The notes below the pieces were generated by a model. That model was not told the DNA's origin. It made no database searches and saw nothing but the letters and a program-made list of their open reading frames with translations. Positions 43,239 through 52,329 of a stretch of 64,000 nucleotides of DNA are shown piece by piece. Numbering within the stretch: the stretch's first letter is position 1; the number at the start of each line of letters is the position of its first letter. Both the position numbers and the translations under genes were made by a program. The DNA lies in assembly GCF_020524045.1 (NCBI RefSeq), contig NZ_JAIVKL010000006.1, positions 124,001 to 188,000 on the forward strand, written 5' to 3'. This DNA is from Metabacillus litoralis (GTDB taxonomy: Bacteria > Bacillota > Bacilli > Bacillales > Bacillaceae).

Positions 43239-45305
43239 CTAGGCATCTTCACTCAAAGATTGCTCACCAAATGGTTTGATAACAGAATCTAAAAGCAACT
43301 TACTTTGTATCTTATTACCTGAAAAATTTAATATTCCAAGATTATTATTTGTTTCCAAAATTGAACCGTCTTCTATAGATTGATAGCTAATATCCTCTGA
43401 CCATGATGGATGATCATTCTGTAGATATTTCGATTCTTGATTATGCGTGCTAACTTTCCGATCCTTTCCTTGAAGAGTATTAATCCAAACGATAAGATTT
43501 AATAAACTGCCAAACATGCATCCAAAACTATCATTGTTCATCGGACTACTGGTTAACTGATAAATGGAAAGATCATGATTGTTTATTTCGACATTTACTT
43601 TTGCAGTAAAGGCATAATGAACATCACCTGATAGTATAATGGTATCACTTGGCTGCCATTTTTTAAGTTGTTGTAGAAAAGACGAAAATCCTTTCATATT
43701 GTATCTCCATGCTTCAAAATCTAGCTTGTAATGAACAGGAACACCTAATGCACGAAATGGATAGATATTGTTTTGAAGAAAACGCTCGATCAATTGTACC
43801 CCGTATAAAGGTGTGGCTGATGCGATAATTAACGGCTCTCCTGTCTCCCATTGGGCTTTTGATAAAAGAGAATCAACAAGACTCCACCCTTTCTCTCCGA
43901 TAAGTATTGGCGGTTTGCTTACTTCATCAACAAAGCTCAATAGCTTTACTTCTTCTAACGAAGCATCATATTCTCTTAGAGTTCGCGTATCAAGGAATAA
44001 TGAAGCTGGTGTTGTAGGTGCTACAAAATGCCAGGATTGAAAAGAGAATAGCTGTGATACCCAATTTACATAAGAAGTTGCTCCAACACGATAGTTTTTA
44101 AAATAAGCTGTATGTGTTTGCATAAAAGCTTCATCATAAACGGCAGGCTGATTCCCCCACCCTTGAAACAGCCAGTATGAGGATAATCCGTTTGCGATTG
44201 TGTGTTTGCCCAGAGGTGAATCATATACATCTTCTTTCCATTGTGAAGAAATATTCCAATCATCCGTCAAATCATGATCATCAAACATCATATAGGTTGG
44301 AGTATTTGCTAAAACCCTTCGAACCCTTGAGATAGATTTCTCAAAGTTTTGAAGATCGTTTAATTGTTCAGCATATCGTTTTTTATTCTCGATATACTCT
44401 TTTTTATGTTCATCGTCTGAGGATTTCTGTGAAGTAAAATGAATTTGATTTTGCTCATATACATCATTATAAGATTTCACAGCTTTTTCTCCATGAGCTA
44501 AATTCCATAATTCAGGGCTCCAGCTTAGTAGATACATAACAGCATACTCACCTAGGGTTATTAAATGGTTATGCGCATTTGATGAAGTGAATTGACAAAG
44601 GTTGTTCATAATATCCTGTCTGCCACGAATTTTCTTAAGCTGTTGTTTCCGCTTTTGTTTTTTAAGTTTTGGTTCTACTGCAACTAAATTTTCATGCTGT
44701 GCACCGATCAACCTCCTACTTACATTATAGATAAATGGGAATATGGGGTCGGCTACATCATCGGCATATATTTGATCTCCCAGCATAAATAATGCACTTG
44801 GTCTTTGAGAAAGAACATTTGAGGTTTTGGCCAATATATGATCTGCTTCTGCTAATCGATCTGGACCTTTTCCGTGAAGCTTTCTGCATGAGCCATATAG
44901 AATGTAAGGATTTATTTCCGATTGAATAAAAAACGTAGGATATTGAAAATTCCTATATACAATTGAGTCAGGATTTTCTTGGTTAAGTAATTCAAGGTCG
45001 TGTAAATCAATAGAATTTTCACTATTTATAAAAGTGATGTTATAACCGAGAAGCTGGTCAGTAGGGAATTCACCGTAAAATGGTGTAACTTTAATGAGAT
45101 TTATAAATAGATGATCGCCTGCTTTTACTGTTTTTTGATTTACTCGAACATGCAAATCGTCATATGCTAATGATTCTTCGTTTGTTTGAATGGTAAAAAG
45201 CTTAGCACTTATTGAAAATTCCTCACTTGTGGCTAACCATATATAAATATGTGCCGGCTCTACCCTCCGAAGAATCGGACCAGCCAATATAGTTGGAAAA
45301 TCCAT
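43239..45305 (-). CDS. PhoD-like metallophosphatase / phosphodiesterase
   Basis: A 688-residue protein with a beta-rich N-terminal domain (about 1-140) and a PhoD-type metallophosphatase core. Metal-binding blocks are visible in order: LYGSCRKLHGKG, FMLGDQIYADDVADP, MFDDHDLTDDW and IILSGDVHYAFTAKV. PhoD enzymes cleave phosphodiesters such as teichoic acids or phospholipids. Unlike secreted B. subtilis PhoD, no signal peptide or twin-arginine motif is seen, so the protein is probably cytoplasmic and belongs to the larger PhoD-like group of uncertain substrate. The ribosome site is AGGTGGTGAC ahead of the ATG. Confidence 0.85.
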   Translation of the reverse strand: MDFPTILAGPILRRVEPAHIYIWLATSEEFSISAKLFTIQTNEESLAYDDLHVRVNQKTVKAGDHLFINLIKVTPFYGEFPTDQLLGYNITFINSENSIDLHDLELLNQENPDSIVYRNFQYPTFFIQSEINPYILYGSCRKLHGKGPDRLAEADHILAKTSNVLSQRPSALFMLGDQIYADDVADPIFPFIYNVSRRLIGAQHENLVAVEPKLKKQKRKQQLKKIRGRQDIMNNLCQFTSSNAHNHLITLGEYAVMYLLSWSPELWNLAHGEKAVKSYNDVYEQNQIHFTSQKSSDDEHKKEYIENKKRYAEQLNDLQNFEKSISRVRRVLANTPTYMMFDDHDLTDDWNISSQWKEDVYDSPLGKHTIANGLSSYWLFQGWGNQPAVYDEAFMQTHTAYFKNYRVGATSYVNWVSQLFSFQSWHFVAPTTPASLFLDTRTLREYDASLEEVKLLSFVDEVSKPPILIGEKGWSLVDSLLSKAQWETGEPLIIASATPLYGVQLIERFLQNNIYPFRALGVPVHYKLDFEAWRYNMKGFSSFLQQLKKWQPSDTIILSGDVHYAFTAKVNVEINNHDLSIYQLTSSPMNNDSFGCMFGSLLNLIVWINTLQGKDRKVSTHNQESKYLQNDHPSWSEDISYQSIEDGSILETNNNLGILNFSGNKIQSKLLLDSVIKPFGEQSLSEDA

Positions 45306-45468
45306 TTATGTTAGTCACCACCTGAAATAGGTTTTTATTAACGTATTCAGAATTAGGCAGTTTTGTGAGAATGGGCAGAGGATTTTCAAACAATTAAGCT
45401 AATGGAATTGATTATCTAGACTTTCTTCATTACACTTTAACTAGACATCACAACGATGGAGTGAAAAA

Positions 45469-46227
45469 ATGGTAAATTATAATGAAAATGAGATTTTCGA
45501 TATAATGGAGGTATGCTTGCTAGCTGGGAAAATCATGCTCCGAAGTGGCGCAGAGACATACAGGGTAGAAGATACGATGATGAGAATTGGGTCAGCTTAT
45601 GGAGTTGAACAATCACATAGCTATGTAACACCAACGGGAATTATCTTTTCTGTTAGTAGTAAAACACCTACCCAATTAGTAAGAATTGAAGATCGTTCAA
45701 CAGATTTACAAAAAGTTGAAAAAGTAAATAGTATTTCAAGGGAAATTAGCAATGGTGAGCTTTCTGTAGAGGAAGCATATAAACAGCTTAAAGTGATTGA
45801 ACAAGCAGCACATGCTTACCCAATATGGGTGCAAATTGCTGCAGCCTCAATATCAAGCGGCTGTTTCCTCATTATGTTCAATGGTGGCTGGAGTGATTTT
45901 TTACCTGCTGTTATTGCTGCCGGAATTGGATTTTCCAGTCTCATATATATTCATAGGCTAGTTGAAATCAAGTTTTTTGCTGAATTTTTGGCATCCTTTG
46001 TTATAGGTTTATTAGCTGTTTTGATGGTTACCTTAAACATAGGAACAGAGTTGGATAAAATTATTATTGGATCTGTTATGCCTCTTGTACCAGGCTTATT
46101 AATCACAAATGCAGTGAGAGATTTAATGGCAGGCCACTTAGTATCAGGGATCTCCAAGGGTGCAGAGGCATTTTTAACAGCATTTGCGATTGGCGCAGGT
46201 GTGGCGGTTGTGTTTTCTATTTATTAG
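45469..46227 (+). CDS. ThrE-type exporter, N-terminal subunit (YjjP-like)
   Basis: A 252-residue protein with a soluble N-terminal region carrying LRSGAETYRVEDTM and THIS-like GIIFSVSS strands, then five membrane helices (about 120-250). This is the ThrE_1/YjjP domain of the threonine/serine exporter family; PGLLITNAVRDLMAGHLVSG is the characteristic block. With the YjjB-like partner it forms a split exporter for threonine/serine or, as in E. coli YjjPB, dicarboxylates. GATGGAGTG precedes the ATG. Its TAG stop lies two bases before a MITE that now separates it from its partner gene. Confidence 0.85.
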   Translation: MVNYNENEIFDIMEVCLLAGKIMLRSGAETYRVEDTMMRIGSAYGVEQSHSYVTPTGIIFSVSSKTPTQLVRIEDRSTDLQKVEKVNSISREISNGELSVEEAYKQLKVIEQAAHAYPIWVQIAAASISSGCFLIMFNGGWSDFLPAVIAAGIGFSSLIYIHRLVEIKFFAEFLASFVIGLLAVLMVTLNIGTELDKIIIGSVMPLVPGLLITNAVRDLMAGHLVSGISKGAEAFLTAFAIGAGVAVVFSIY

Positions 46228-46229
46228 CA

Positions 46230-46392
46230 AGGCTCTTTTCTGAACGATTGTTGCTATGTAACCAAAATTTATAGTGAAAACAGTGTTTTTTCGCGATAAG
46301 GGTATTATTTTATGAAGAAAAGATGCCACTAGACTTAATACAGTGCTGAATGCTTCAGGTATTTAAAACAACAAAGTTTGCGAAAACAGCCA
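46230..46392 (+). mobile_element. 163-bp MITE-like element, copy 2
   Basis: The inverted counterpart of the element at 34204-34365, with the same terminal words (AGGCTCTTTTCTGAACG at the left end, CAAAGTTTGCGAAAACAGCC at the right). Flanking ATTAG at 46223-46227 and 46392-46396 is a likely target-site duplication and includes the TAG stop of the upstream gene. It splits the two ThrE-type genes and may have altered translation of the second. Confidence 0.8.
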
Positions 46393-46430
46393 TTAGTAAA
46401 GTTATTATTTTCAATATGGGGGCCTTACAT

Positions 46431-46880
46431 GTGATTGAACAGCTTGTTACTAGCTTTATTGCATCAGCAGCATTTGGTGTCATTTTTAATGCACCTCAAA
46501 AGTCATTAATAAAATGCGGCTTAGTTGGAATGGTTGGCTGGATTATTTATGTAACACTTTATGAATATTCAAGTGATAGTGTTTTTTCCTCATTAGTAGC
46601 TTCCTTTTGTATTGCAATTATCAGCCAGTTTTTTGCTAAAAAATATCGTACTCCTGTGATTATCTTTAACGTGTCAGGTATTATCCCTTTGGTTCCAGGT
46701 GGATTAGCATATGATGCAATGAGACGGGTTGTTGAAAATGAATATAACGCAGCTATTTCGTTAGCAGCAGAAGCATTTATGATATCTGGTTCAATAGCAA
46801 TTGGACTGGTTTTATCTGAAGTGATCAATCAAATCATTCGAAAAAAGAAGCTGAGGAAGGTTTCTTCAGAGGGTTTGTAG
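46431..46880 (+). CDS. ThrE-type exporter, C-terminal subunit (YjjB-like)
   Basis: A 149-residue membrane protein with four or five helices; FIASAAFGVIFNAPQKSLI at the start and SGIIPLVPGGLAYDAMRRVV are typical of the ThrE_2/YjjB domain. It pairs with the YjjP-like protein to make one exporter. GTG 46431 is favoured because GGGGG lies about 8 bases upstream and family members begin there. The frame is open back to ATG 46350 inside the MITE, so a MITE-encoded N-terminal extension is possible but unlikely. Confidence 0.8.
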   Translation: MIEQLVTSFIASAAFGVIFNAPQKSLIKCGLVGMVGWIIYVTLYEYSSDSVFSSLVASFCIAIISQFFAKKYRTPVIIFNVSGIIPLVPGGLAYDAMRRVVENEYNAAISLAAEAFMISGSIAIGLVLSEVINQIIRKKKLRKVSSEGL

Positions 46881-46970
46881 TAAGATTTCACAAAGAAAAT
46901 ACGAAAAAATCTTAAGGTTTTAAGTTAACTAATGTATAATGTTTTAATCACTTACAGAGAGGTTTGTATC

Positions 46971-47870
46971 ATGAATTCATTTATTAAAGATCAAGTAGAA
47001 CAATTTCAAGTACGTAACAAAAATCGTGGACGTTTATTAGTAAGCTGTCCTGACCAACCAGGTATTGTTTCGACCATTTCAAAATTCTTATTTTCCCATC
47101 AAGCAAATATCATTGAATCTAGCCAATATTCAACAAATCCAGAGGGTGGATCATTTTTTATTCGTATTGAATTTGAATGTCCGAATCTCGATGAAAAGGC
47201 AAGTAAAATGGAGCAGGAATTCACTGAGATTGCTGGAGAATTTTCAATGGAGTGGAGCTTCACACATGTGTACAATTTAAAGAAGGTAGCAATATTTGTT
47301 TCAAAAGAGCTTCATTGCTTGCTAGAGCTTCTATGGGAATGGCAAAGTGGAGATTTAATGGCAGATATCGCCCTTGTGATTAGTAACCATGAAGAAGCAA
47401 GAGAAGTTGTTGAGAACTTAAACATTCCGTTTTATCATATCCCTGCTAATAAAGATATTAGACAGGAAGTAGAAGAAAAACAATTAAAGTTATTAAAAGA
47501 ATATGATATTGACTTAATTGTGTTAGCTCGTTACATGCAAATTCTGACACCAACATTTGTTTCGGCAAACCCTAATAAAATCATTAATATTCATCACTCC
47601 TTCTTACCTGCGTTTATCGGGGCAAGACCTTATGAAAGAGCTTATAACCGAGGAGTAAAATTAATTGGAGCCACATCACATTATGTAACAAATGATCTTG
47701 ATGAAGGACCAATCATTGAGCAGGATATAAGCCGTGTCGATCATCGAGATAATGTTGATAAACTAAAGAAAATAGGTCGATCGATTGAACGTAGTGTGTT
47801 AGCTCGTGCAGTTAAATGGCACTTAGAAGACCGTATCCTGGTTCATGGAAATAAAACGATTGTGTTTTAA
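46971..47870 (+). CDS. purU: Formyltetrahydrofolate deformylase
   Basis: A 299-residue enzyme that hydrolyses 10-formyl-THF to formate and THF, balancing one-carbon pools. An ACT domain opens the protein (LLVSCPDQPGIVSTISKFL, about 18-90). The formyltransferase-fold domain follows, with the catalytic His in NIHHSFLPAF and Asp in YVTNDLDEGPIIEQD. Length matches B. subtilis PurU (YkkE). AGAGAGG precedes ATG 46971; the open frame from 46932 has no ribosome site. Single-gene unit. Confidence 0.95.
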   Translation: MNSFIKDQVEQFQVRNKNRGRLLVSCPDQPGIVSTISKFLFSHQANIIESSQYSTNPEGGSFFIRIEFECPNLDEKASKMEQEFTEIAGEFSMEWSFTHVYNLKKVAIFVSKELHCLLELLWEWQSGDLMADIALVISNHEEAREVVENLNIPFYHIPANKDIRQEVEEKQLKLLKEYDIDLIVLARYMQILTPTFVSANPNKIINIHHSFLPAFIGARPYERAYNRGVKLIGATSHYVTNDLDEGPIIEQDISRVDHRDNVDKLKKIGRSIERSVLARAVKWHLEDRILVHGNKTIVF

Positions 47871-48064
47871 AAGTTGTTTTAGTTAATTTTGTTGTATATT
47901 GATATAATTTCATGCTTCTAGAGGACTTAGTAGCATTAATTATAGACAACAGCAAAAAAAGTAAAAAGAGTTCTAATGCACTACTAACGGGTTCCGACTA
48001 AGAGTGCAAAAAGCAGATCAACAAAGTAAAAGCGTGAATTCACATACGAATTCACGCTTTATTT
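47871..48064 (+). ncRNA. Possible small RNA ending in a strong terminator
   Basis: TATAAT at 47903-47908 has a weak -35 (TAGTTA) 17 bases upstream. A perfect terminator lies at 48029-48060 (13-base stem AAAGCGTGAATTC / GAATTCACGCTTT, loop ACATAC, then ATTTT). The roughly 150 bases between have no ORF. The terminator could simply serve purU, but it is 160 bases past its stop, so an independent small RNA is possible. Downstream, 48065-48300 is AT-rich with no gene seen. Confidence 0.3.
48029..48064 (+). terminator. Perfect 13-bp stem terminator
   Basis: The stem at 48029-48041 and 48048-48060 is perfect, with a 6-base loop and a following ATTTT. It ends purU readthrough or a small RNA. Confidence 0.8.
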
Positions 48065-48302
48065 TGCTTGGTAATTTAACATGTGGAAAGTTTTCAATGA
48101 TTTTTCATATGATTTTCACAAACTATTTCTAGATATGAAGATGATTATTGGAAAGAGAAACTATCTGTGAAAACATGTGAGAAATATCTATTAACACAAT
48201 TAAATTTGAGTATTCCCGTTATTGTCAATATGAAGAGAGAAAAAACGATTATATTATATGTGAAAAGACGAGAGGCTAAATTTGTCTCAGAGCATCAAAG
48301 TT

Positions 48303-48340
48303 GAAGGCTCCAATCCTTTTGTTGAAAGGGGGGAGCCTTC
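48303..48340 (-). terminator. Terminator hairpin of the TetR gene
   Basis: GAAGGCTCC (48303-48311) and GGAGCCTTC (48332-48340) pair perfectly, just past the TetR stop on the minus strand. The T-run is weak. Confidence 0.5.
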
Positions 48341-48346
48341 ACTGCT

Positions 48347-48964
48347 TTATTTAGGTGCTATACCTGTCCAAAAAAGATCTACTAAAGACTGAGCTGTTTT
48401 TTCATATCCTCCTAATTCAGTTATTAATTCTGTTTTGTTTTTAATCATTGTTACGGTGGAAAATGCATGTGCTAGCAGCAATGGGCTAGTTGTGACGATT
48501 TCTCCATTTTCCATTGCCTGTTTAAATATATTTTCAAGGGCTTTATGGATTTCTTTCTCAGAGGCACGAATTTCACGGATATGATCTTCTGTAAGGGAAG
48601 AACTCGCTTCTTGTAATAATGTTTCAAAATCAACGTGAGGTCGCTGTAGATGTTCTAAAGTAACTTTATATAATCTGTTCTCTAATCCTTTCGAGCTGTT
48701 TAATAATTCCTCCACACGTTTTGTAATACGCTGAAACATGCTTGATACAGCTGTAGTGAATAGTGTTGCCTTATCTTTAAAATAGTAATAAACACTGGCT
48801 TTTGTAACATTGCTTGCGTCAGCTACTTGTTGCATCGAAACAACTTCGTATCCATATGTCATAAATAGGTGTGCTGCTGTTTTTGCAATTCGCTCCCTCG
48901 TTATATTCATTTCAGCCTTAACTCTAGGTCTGCCAGGTGTTCTCTTAGATTTCTTAGGGTCCAT
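48347..48964 (-). CDS. TetR/AcrR-family repressor
   Basis: A 205-residue regulator. The N-terminal helix-turn-helix is clear (RERIAKTAAHLFMTYGYEVVSMQQVADASNVTKASVYYYFKDK in total, about residues 23-65). The C-terminal helical domain senses a ligand. AGGAGGAG precedes the ATG. It is divergent from an MMPL exporter gene, 147 bases apart; the near-palindrome GTTGATTAATTAAC (about 49011-49024) is a candidate operator. It most likely represses the exporter and responds to a lipophilic or toxic compound. Confidence 0.88.
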   Translation of the reverse strand: MDPKKSKRTPGRPRVKAEMNITRERIAKTAAHLFMTYGYEVVSMQQVADASNVTKASVYYYFKDKATLFTTAVSSMFQRITKRVEELLNSSKGLENRLYKVTLEHLQRPHVDFETLLQEASSSLTEDHIREIRASEKEIHKALENIFKQAMENGEIVTTSPLLLAHAFSTVTMIKNKTELITELGGYEKTAQSLVDLFWTGIAPK

Positions 48965-49111
48965 GCATAAGCTCCTCCTTCTAGTTCAAAAAATTGGCAC
49001 ATTTAAACTAGTTGATTAATTAACCTTCCGGTATATATAATTATACTTAGTGATATTTTAATTTTAATGTAATTTAGTAAAACAAACAAACATTGAAATG
49101 AGGGAGTTTAT

Positions 49112-51334
49112 GTGAAGAAATCACCTTTAACCACAATCAGCCAGTATATGACAGGGAGAGTAAGTCGATGGATTGTCATTGCAGCCTGGATTATAGTAAC
49201 TGTGGTATTAACCATTGCCTGGCCGCCTGTTAACGAAACTGAGGTTAATAATGCCCCGAACTTAAGTGAAGATTCACCTTCTGTAGAAGCAGATAATCAA
49301 ATTAAAGAAGAATTCCCTAATTCTTCAGGAGTGCCGGCGTTACTTACATGGCATAATGAAGCAGGTTTAAATGAAGAAAATTTAAAAGCTGTTCAAAAAA
49401 TGTCAGAGGATTTATCTGATAAACCGTTAGAAGGGCAATCATCTACACCTCCTTTGCATAAGATGCCAATACCTGCTTTGCAAGAGATGATTTCTGAAGA
49501 TGGCACCACCCTCGTACAACCTATCTTTTTTGAAGAAAATATTGAGACTGATATTCTGGAAAAAAATGTAGATAAGGTCAAAGAGCAAGTAGAAGAGAAG
49601 GTTTCTTACGATTCTTTTGCTACAAATATTGATGATCCTGATAAACTAAGCACTCGAGTGACAGGGCCAGTTGGGATTCAGGTAGATGCTACAAGCCTTT
49701 TTGAAGGAGCAGATGTAACATTACTAATTGCAACAGTTCTATTAGTATTAATTCTCCTTCTTGTCATTTACCGTTCCCCGATTTTGGCGATTATTCCTTT
49801 AATTGGTGTAGGTTTTGCCTATATGGTCCTTAGTCCAATTCTGGGTATTTTAGCAGACAAAGGGTGGATTACGGTTGACTCACAAGCTATAGCTATCATG
49901 ACCGTTTTATTATTTGGAGCTGGAACAGATTACTGCTTATTTATAATTTCTCAGTATCGTGATGAACTTCGAAAAGTAAAGGATAAGAGAAAAGCACTTA
50001 TTCATGCATTCCAAGAAGCTTCAGGTGCAATAGCCATGAGTGGATTAACAGTAGTTATTGCTCTGCTAGTGCTAATTGTAGCGAAATATGGAGCTTACCA
50101 TCGATTTGCTGTTCCTTTTAGCTTATCTATTTTTGTTATGGGAATAGCAAGTTTAACGCTTATCCCAGCTTTACTTTCTGTTACGGGAAGAGCTTCCTTT
50201 TATCCGTTCATTCCCCGTACTCCTGAAATGGAGGAAGAGCTGGCTAAAAAGAAAGGTAAGCCGATACGAATACGTAAAGAAAAGAGTCGTTTCGGAAATT
50301 GGGTCGGAACGATTGTGACGACAAAACCGTGGACAATTATTATCATTTGTCTCGTTTTCTTTGGGGCTTTCTCCATGTATTCCAGTCAAATTAAATATAC
50401 CTATGATTTATTATCTTCTTTCCCTGAAGATATGCCATCACGGGAAGGTTTTCAGGTTATTTCGGATGCTTATTCCCCTGGTGAATTAGCACCTGTTCAA
50501 GTCGTCATTGATACGGAAGGAAAAACAGTAGACATAGAAAAAGAGTTACAGAAACATAATCTTGTTGATACAGTGTCTGCCCCGCAAAATGGTGTGGATC
50601 ATGAAAATTTAAAGGTATATGATGTCAAACTTAATGTGAATCCTTATAGTGCAGAGGCGATGGAAGCTATTCCAGAGTTAAGAGATGCAGCGGTGCAAGA
50701 ATTAACACAATCAGATATATCCTCTGCGGAGGAAAAAGTATGGATCGGAGGCCAAACGGCAACCCAATATGACACGATGATCACCAGTAATGAAGACACT
50801 AATCTCATAGTTCCATTAATAATTGTCTTCATATCTATTCTACTCTTAGTTTACTTACGTTCAATCATAGCCATGCTGTATTTAGTTGGAACTGTTGTTT
50901 TATCTTATAGTGCAGCTTTAGGGTTAGGGTGGTTTATTATCCATAATGTAATGGGAGTCGGTGCAATACAAGGAGCCATTCCTTTATATGCATTTGTTTT
51001 CTTAGTAGCTCTTGGAGAAGATTATAATATTTTCATGATCTCAAGCATATGGAAGAAAAGAAAGCACATGCCATTGAAACAAGCGATTAAAAAAGGGGTA
51101 AGTGAAACAAGTGGTGTTATTACTTCGGCAGGTATTATTCTTGCTGCAACCTTTGCCGTTCTAGCTACATTGCCAATACAAGTTCTGGTTCAGTTTGGGA
51201 TTATCACAGCTTTAGGTGTTCTTTTAGATACATTTATTGTTCGCCCGTTCCTAGTACCTGCCATTACGACCGTTTTAGGGAAATTTGCTTTTTGGCCGGG
51301 GAAATTGAAAGGACTACAAGAAAAAGAAAATTAA
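49112..51334 (+). CDS. MMPL/RND-family exporter (YdfJ-like)
   Basis: A 740-residue membrane protein with about 12 helices in two MMPL halves, each preceded by an extracytoplasmic domain. Typical blocks are LFGAGTDYCLFIISQYRDEL (helix 4 region with the proton-relay Asp) and its second-half match VALGEDYNIFMISSIWKKRK. MMPL proteins export lipids or drugs using the proton gradient; B. subtilis YdfJ is the likely counterpart. Translation begins at GTG 49112 after GAGGGAG; the overlapping ATG at 49110 meets a stop at once. It is divergent from its probable TetR repressor and ends at a strong terminator. Confidence 0.9.
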   Translation: MKKSPLTTISQYMTGRVSRWIVIAAWIIVTVVLTIAWPPVNETEVNNAPNLSEDSPSVEADNQIKEEFPNSSGVPALLTWHNEAGLNEENLKAVQKMSEDLSDKPLEGQSSTPPLHKMPIPALQEMISEDGTTLVQPIFFEENIETDILEKNVDKVKEQVEEKVSYDSFATNIDDPDKLSTRVTGPVGIQVDATSLFEGADVTLLIATVLLVLILLLVIYRSPILAIIPLIGVGFAYMVLSPILGILADKGWITVDSQAIAIMTVLLFGAGTDYCLFIISQYRDELRKVKDKRKALIHAFQEASGAIAMSGLTVVIALLVLIVAKYGAYHRFAVPFSLSIFVMGIASLTLIPALLSVTGRASFYPFIPRTPEMEEELAKKKGKPIRIRKEKSRFGNWVGTIVTTKPWTIIIICLVFFGAFSMYSSQIKYTYDLLSSFPEDMPSREGFQVISDAYSPGELAPVQVVIDTEGKTVDIEKELQKHNLVDTVSAPQNGVDHENLKVYDVKLNVNPYSAEAMEAIPELRDAAVQELTQSDISSAEEKVWIGGQTATQYDTMITSNEDTNLIVPLIIVFISILLLVYLRSIIAMLYLVGTVVLSYSAALGLGWFIIHNVMGVGAIQGAIPLYAFVFLVALGEDYNIFMISSIWKKRKHMPLKQAIKKGVSETSGVITSAGIILAATFAVLATLPIQVLVQFGIITALGVLLDTFIVRPFLVPAITTVLGKFAFWPGKLKGLQEKEN

Positions 51335-51339
51335 TAAAA

Positions 51340-51371
51340 AAAGGATGTGCCCAATCTTTGCACATCCTTTA
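51340..51371 (+). terminator. Terminator of the MMPL gene
   Basis: AAAGGATGTGC (51340-51350) pairs perfectly with GCACATCCTTT (51360-51370), loop of 9, followed by a short AT tail. Confidence 0.8.
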
Positions 51372-51397
51372 TCATTTCATAATGGAGTGAATCTACG

Positions 51398-52126
51398 ATG
51401 AAAAGAAAATTGAAATACATGCTAATCGGCATTATTTTATTACTGGTCGTGTTATTTCTTGGATTTTTTACATGGTCACAACAAACCTATAAACCTTCTT
51501 CAGAGCTCGATACACTTTTAGATAAAAGTGAAATTCAATTTGAGGAAGATTGGATCATTTTCAATCAGCATTCAAGTAATATAGGGATTGTGTTATATCC
51601 TGGTGGAAAAGTAGAACCTGAAGCATACAGTTACTATGGAAAACAATTAGCAAACAAAGGGTATTTGGTGGTCATACCTAAAGTTCGTTTTAATTTTGCG
51701 CTGTTTGATTCTAACAAAGCTACTAAGATAATAGAGAACTACCCATCAATTGGAAAATGGGTAATAGGTGGACATTCATTAGGCGGAGTTGCAGCTGTTA
51801 AATTTGCTTATGAGCATCCTAAAAAAATAGATGGAGTTTTCCTATTAGGTTCCTATCCTAGTGAAGGGAATGATTTATCAAAAACGAACACTCCGATACT
51901 TTCGATCTATGCAGAAATGGACGGCTTAACCACAGTAGAAAAAATTAACGAAACTAAGAAGTTTTTGTCTAGTAATGCAACAATGCATGAAATAAAAGGA
52001 GGCAATCATGGTCAATTTGGTGTTTATGGTAAACAGAAAGGAGATAATGAGGCAGAAATATCTGTTAAGAAGCAACAAGATGAAATGGTGAGTGTTACTT
52101 CTGAATGGATAAAACAAATTAAATAA
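51398..52126 (+). CDS. Membrane-anchored alpha/beta hydrolase
   Basis: A 242-residue protein with an N-terminal signal anchor (about 5-25) and an alpha/beta-hydrolase domain: YPGGKVEPEAY near the oxyanion region, nucleophile elbow GGHSLGG (Ser about 126), acid in YAEMDG and catalytic His in KGGNHGQFG. The fold resembles the abhydrolase_5/dienelactone-hydrolase-like group. It should act outside the membrane on an ester or amide not predictable here. AATGGAGTG precedes the ATG. A clean terminator follows. Confidence 0.85.
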   Translation: MKRKLKYMLIGIILLLVVLFLGFFTWSQQTYKPSSELDTLLDKSEIQFEEDWIIFNQHSSNIGIVLYPGGKVEPEAYSYYGKQLANKGYLVVIPKVRFNFALFDSNKATKIIENYPSIGKWVIGGHSLGGVAAVKFAYEHPKKIDGVFLLGSYPSEGNDLSKTNTPILSIYAEMDGLTTVEKINETKKFLSSNATMHEIKGGNHGQFGVYGKQKGDNEAEISVKKQQDEMVSVTSEWIKQIK

Positions 52127-52151
52127 TAAGGATAGGCAGCAGTAAGTATCA

Positions 52152-52177
52152 AACCCCATTGAGAAATGGGGTTTTTT
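52152..52177 (+). terminator. Terminator of the alpha/beta hydrolase gene
   Basis: AACCCCATT (52152-52160) and AATGGGGTT (52165-52173) pair perfectly with a GAGA tetraloop, followed by TTTT. Confidence 0.9.
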
Positions 52178-52329
52178 AGCTTCTTAATAAATATAAACGT
52201 AACTTACAACAAAAGATGCGGTTAAAAATATTTTTGTGATTTTTTTGATGAGTGTGTGATGATATAACATGCGTATAAAACAATAGTTGTTAACTAAATG
52301 TGTAGTTCTTAACTGAAAAATTATTATTT

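Noticed and set aside
46350-46430. MITE-derived N-terminal extension of the YjjB-like protein
   Set aside because: The extension is encoded by transposable-element sequence and lacks a ribosome site, while GTG 46431 has GGGGG at proper spacing and gives the family start.
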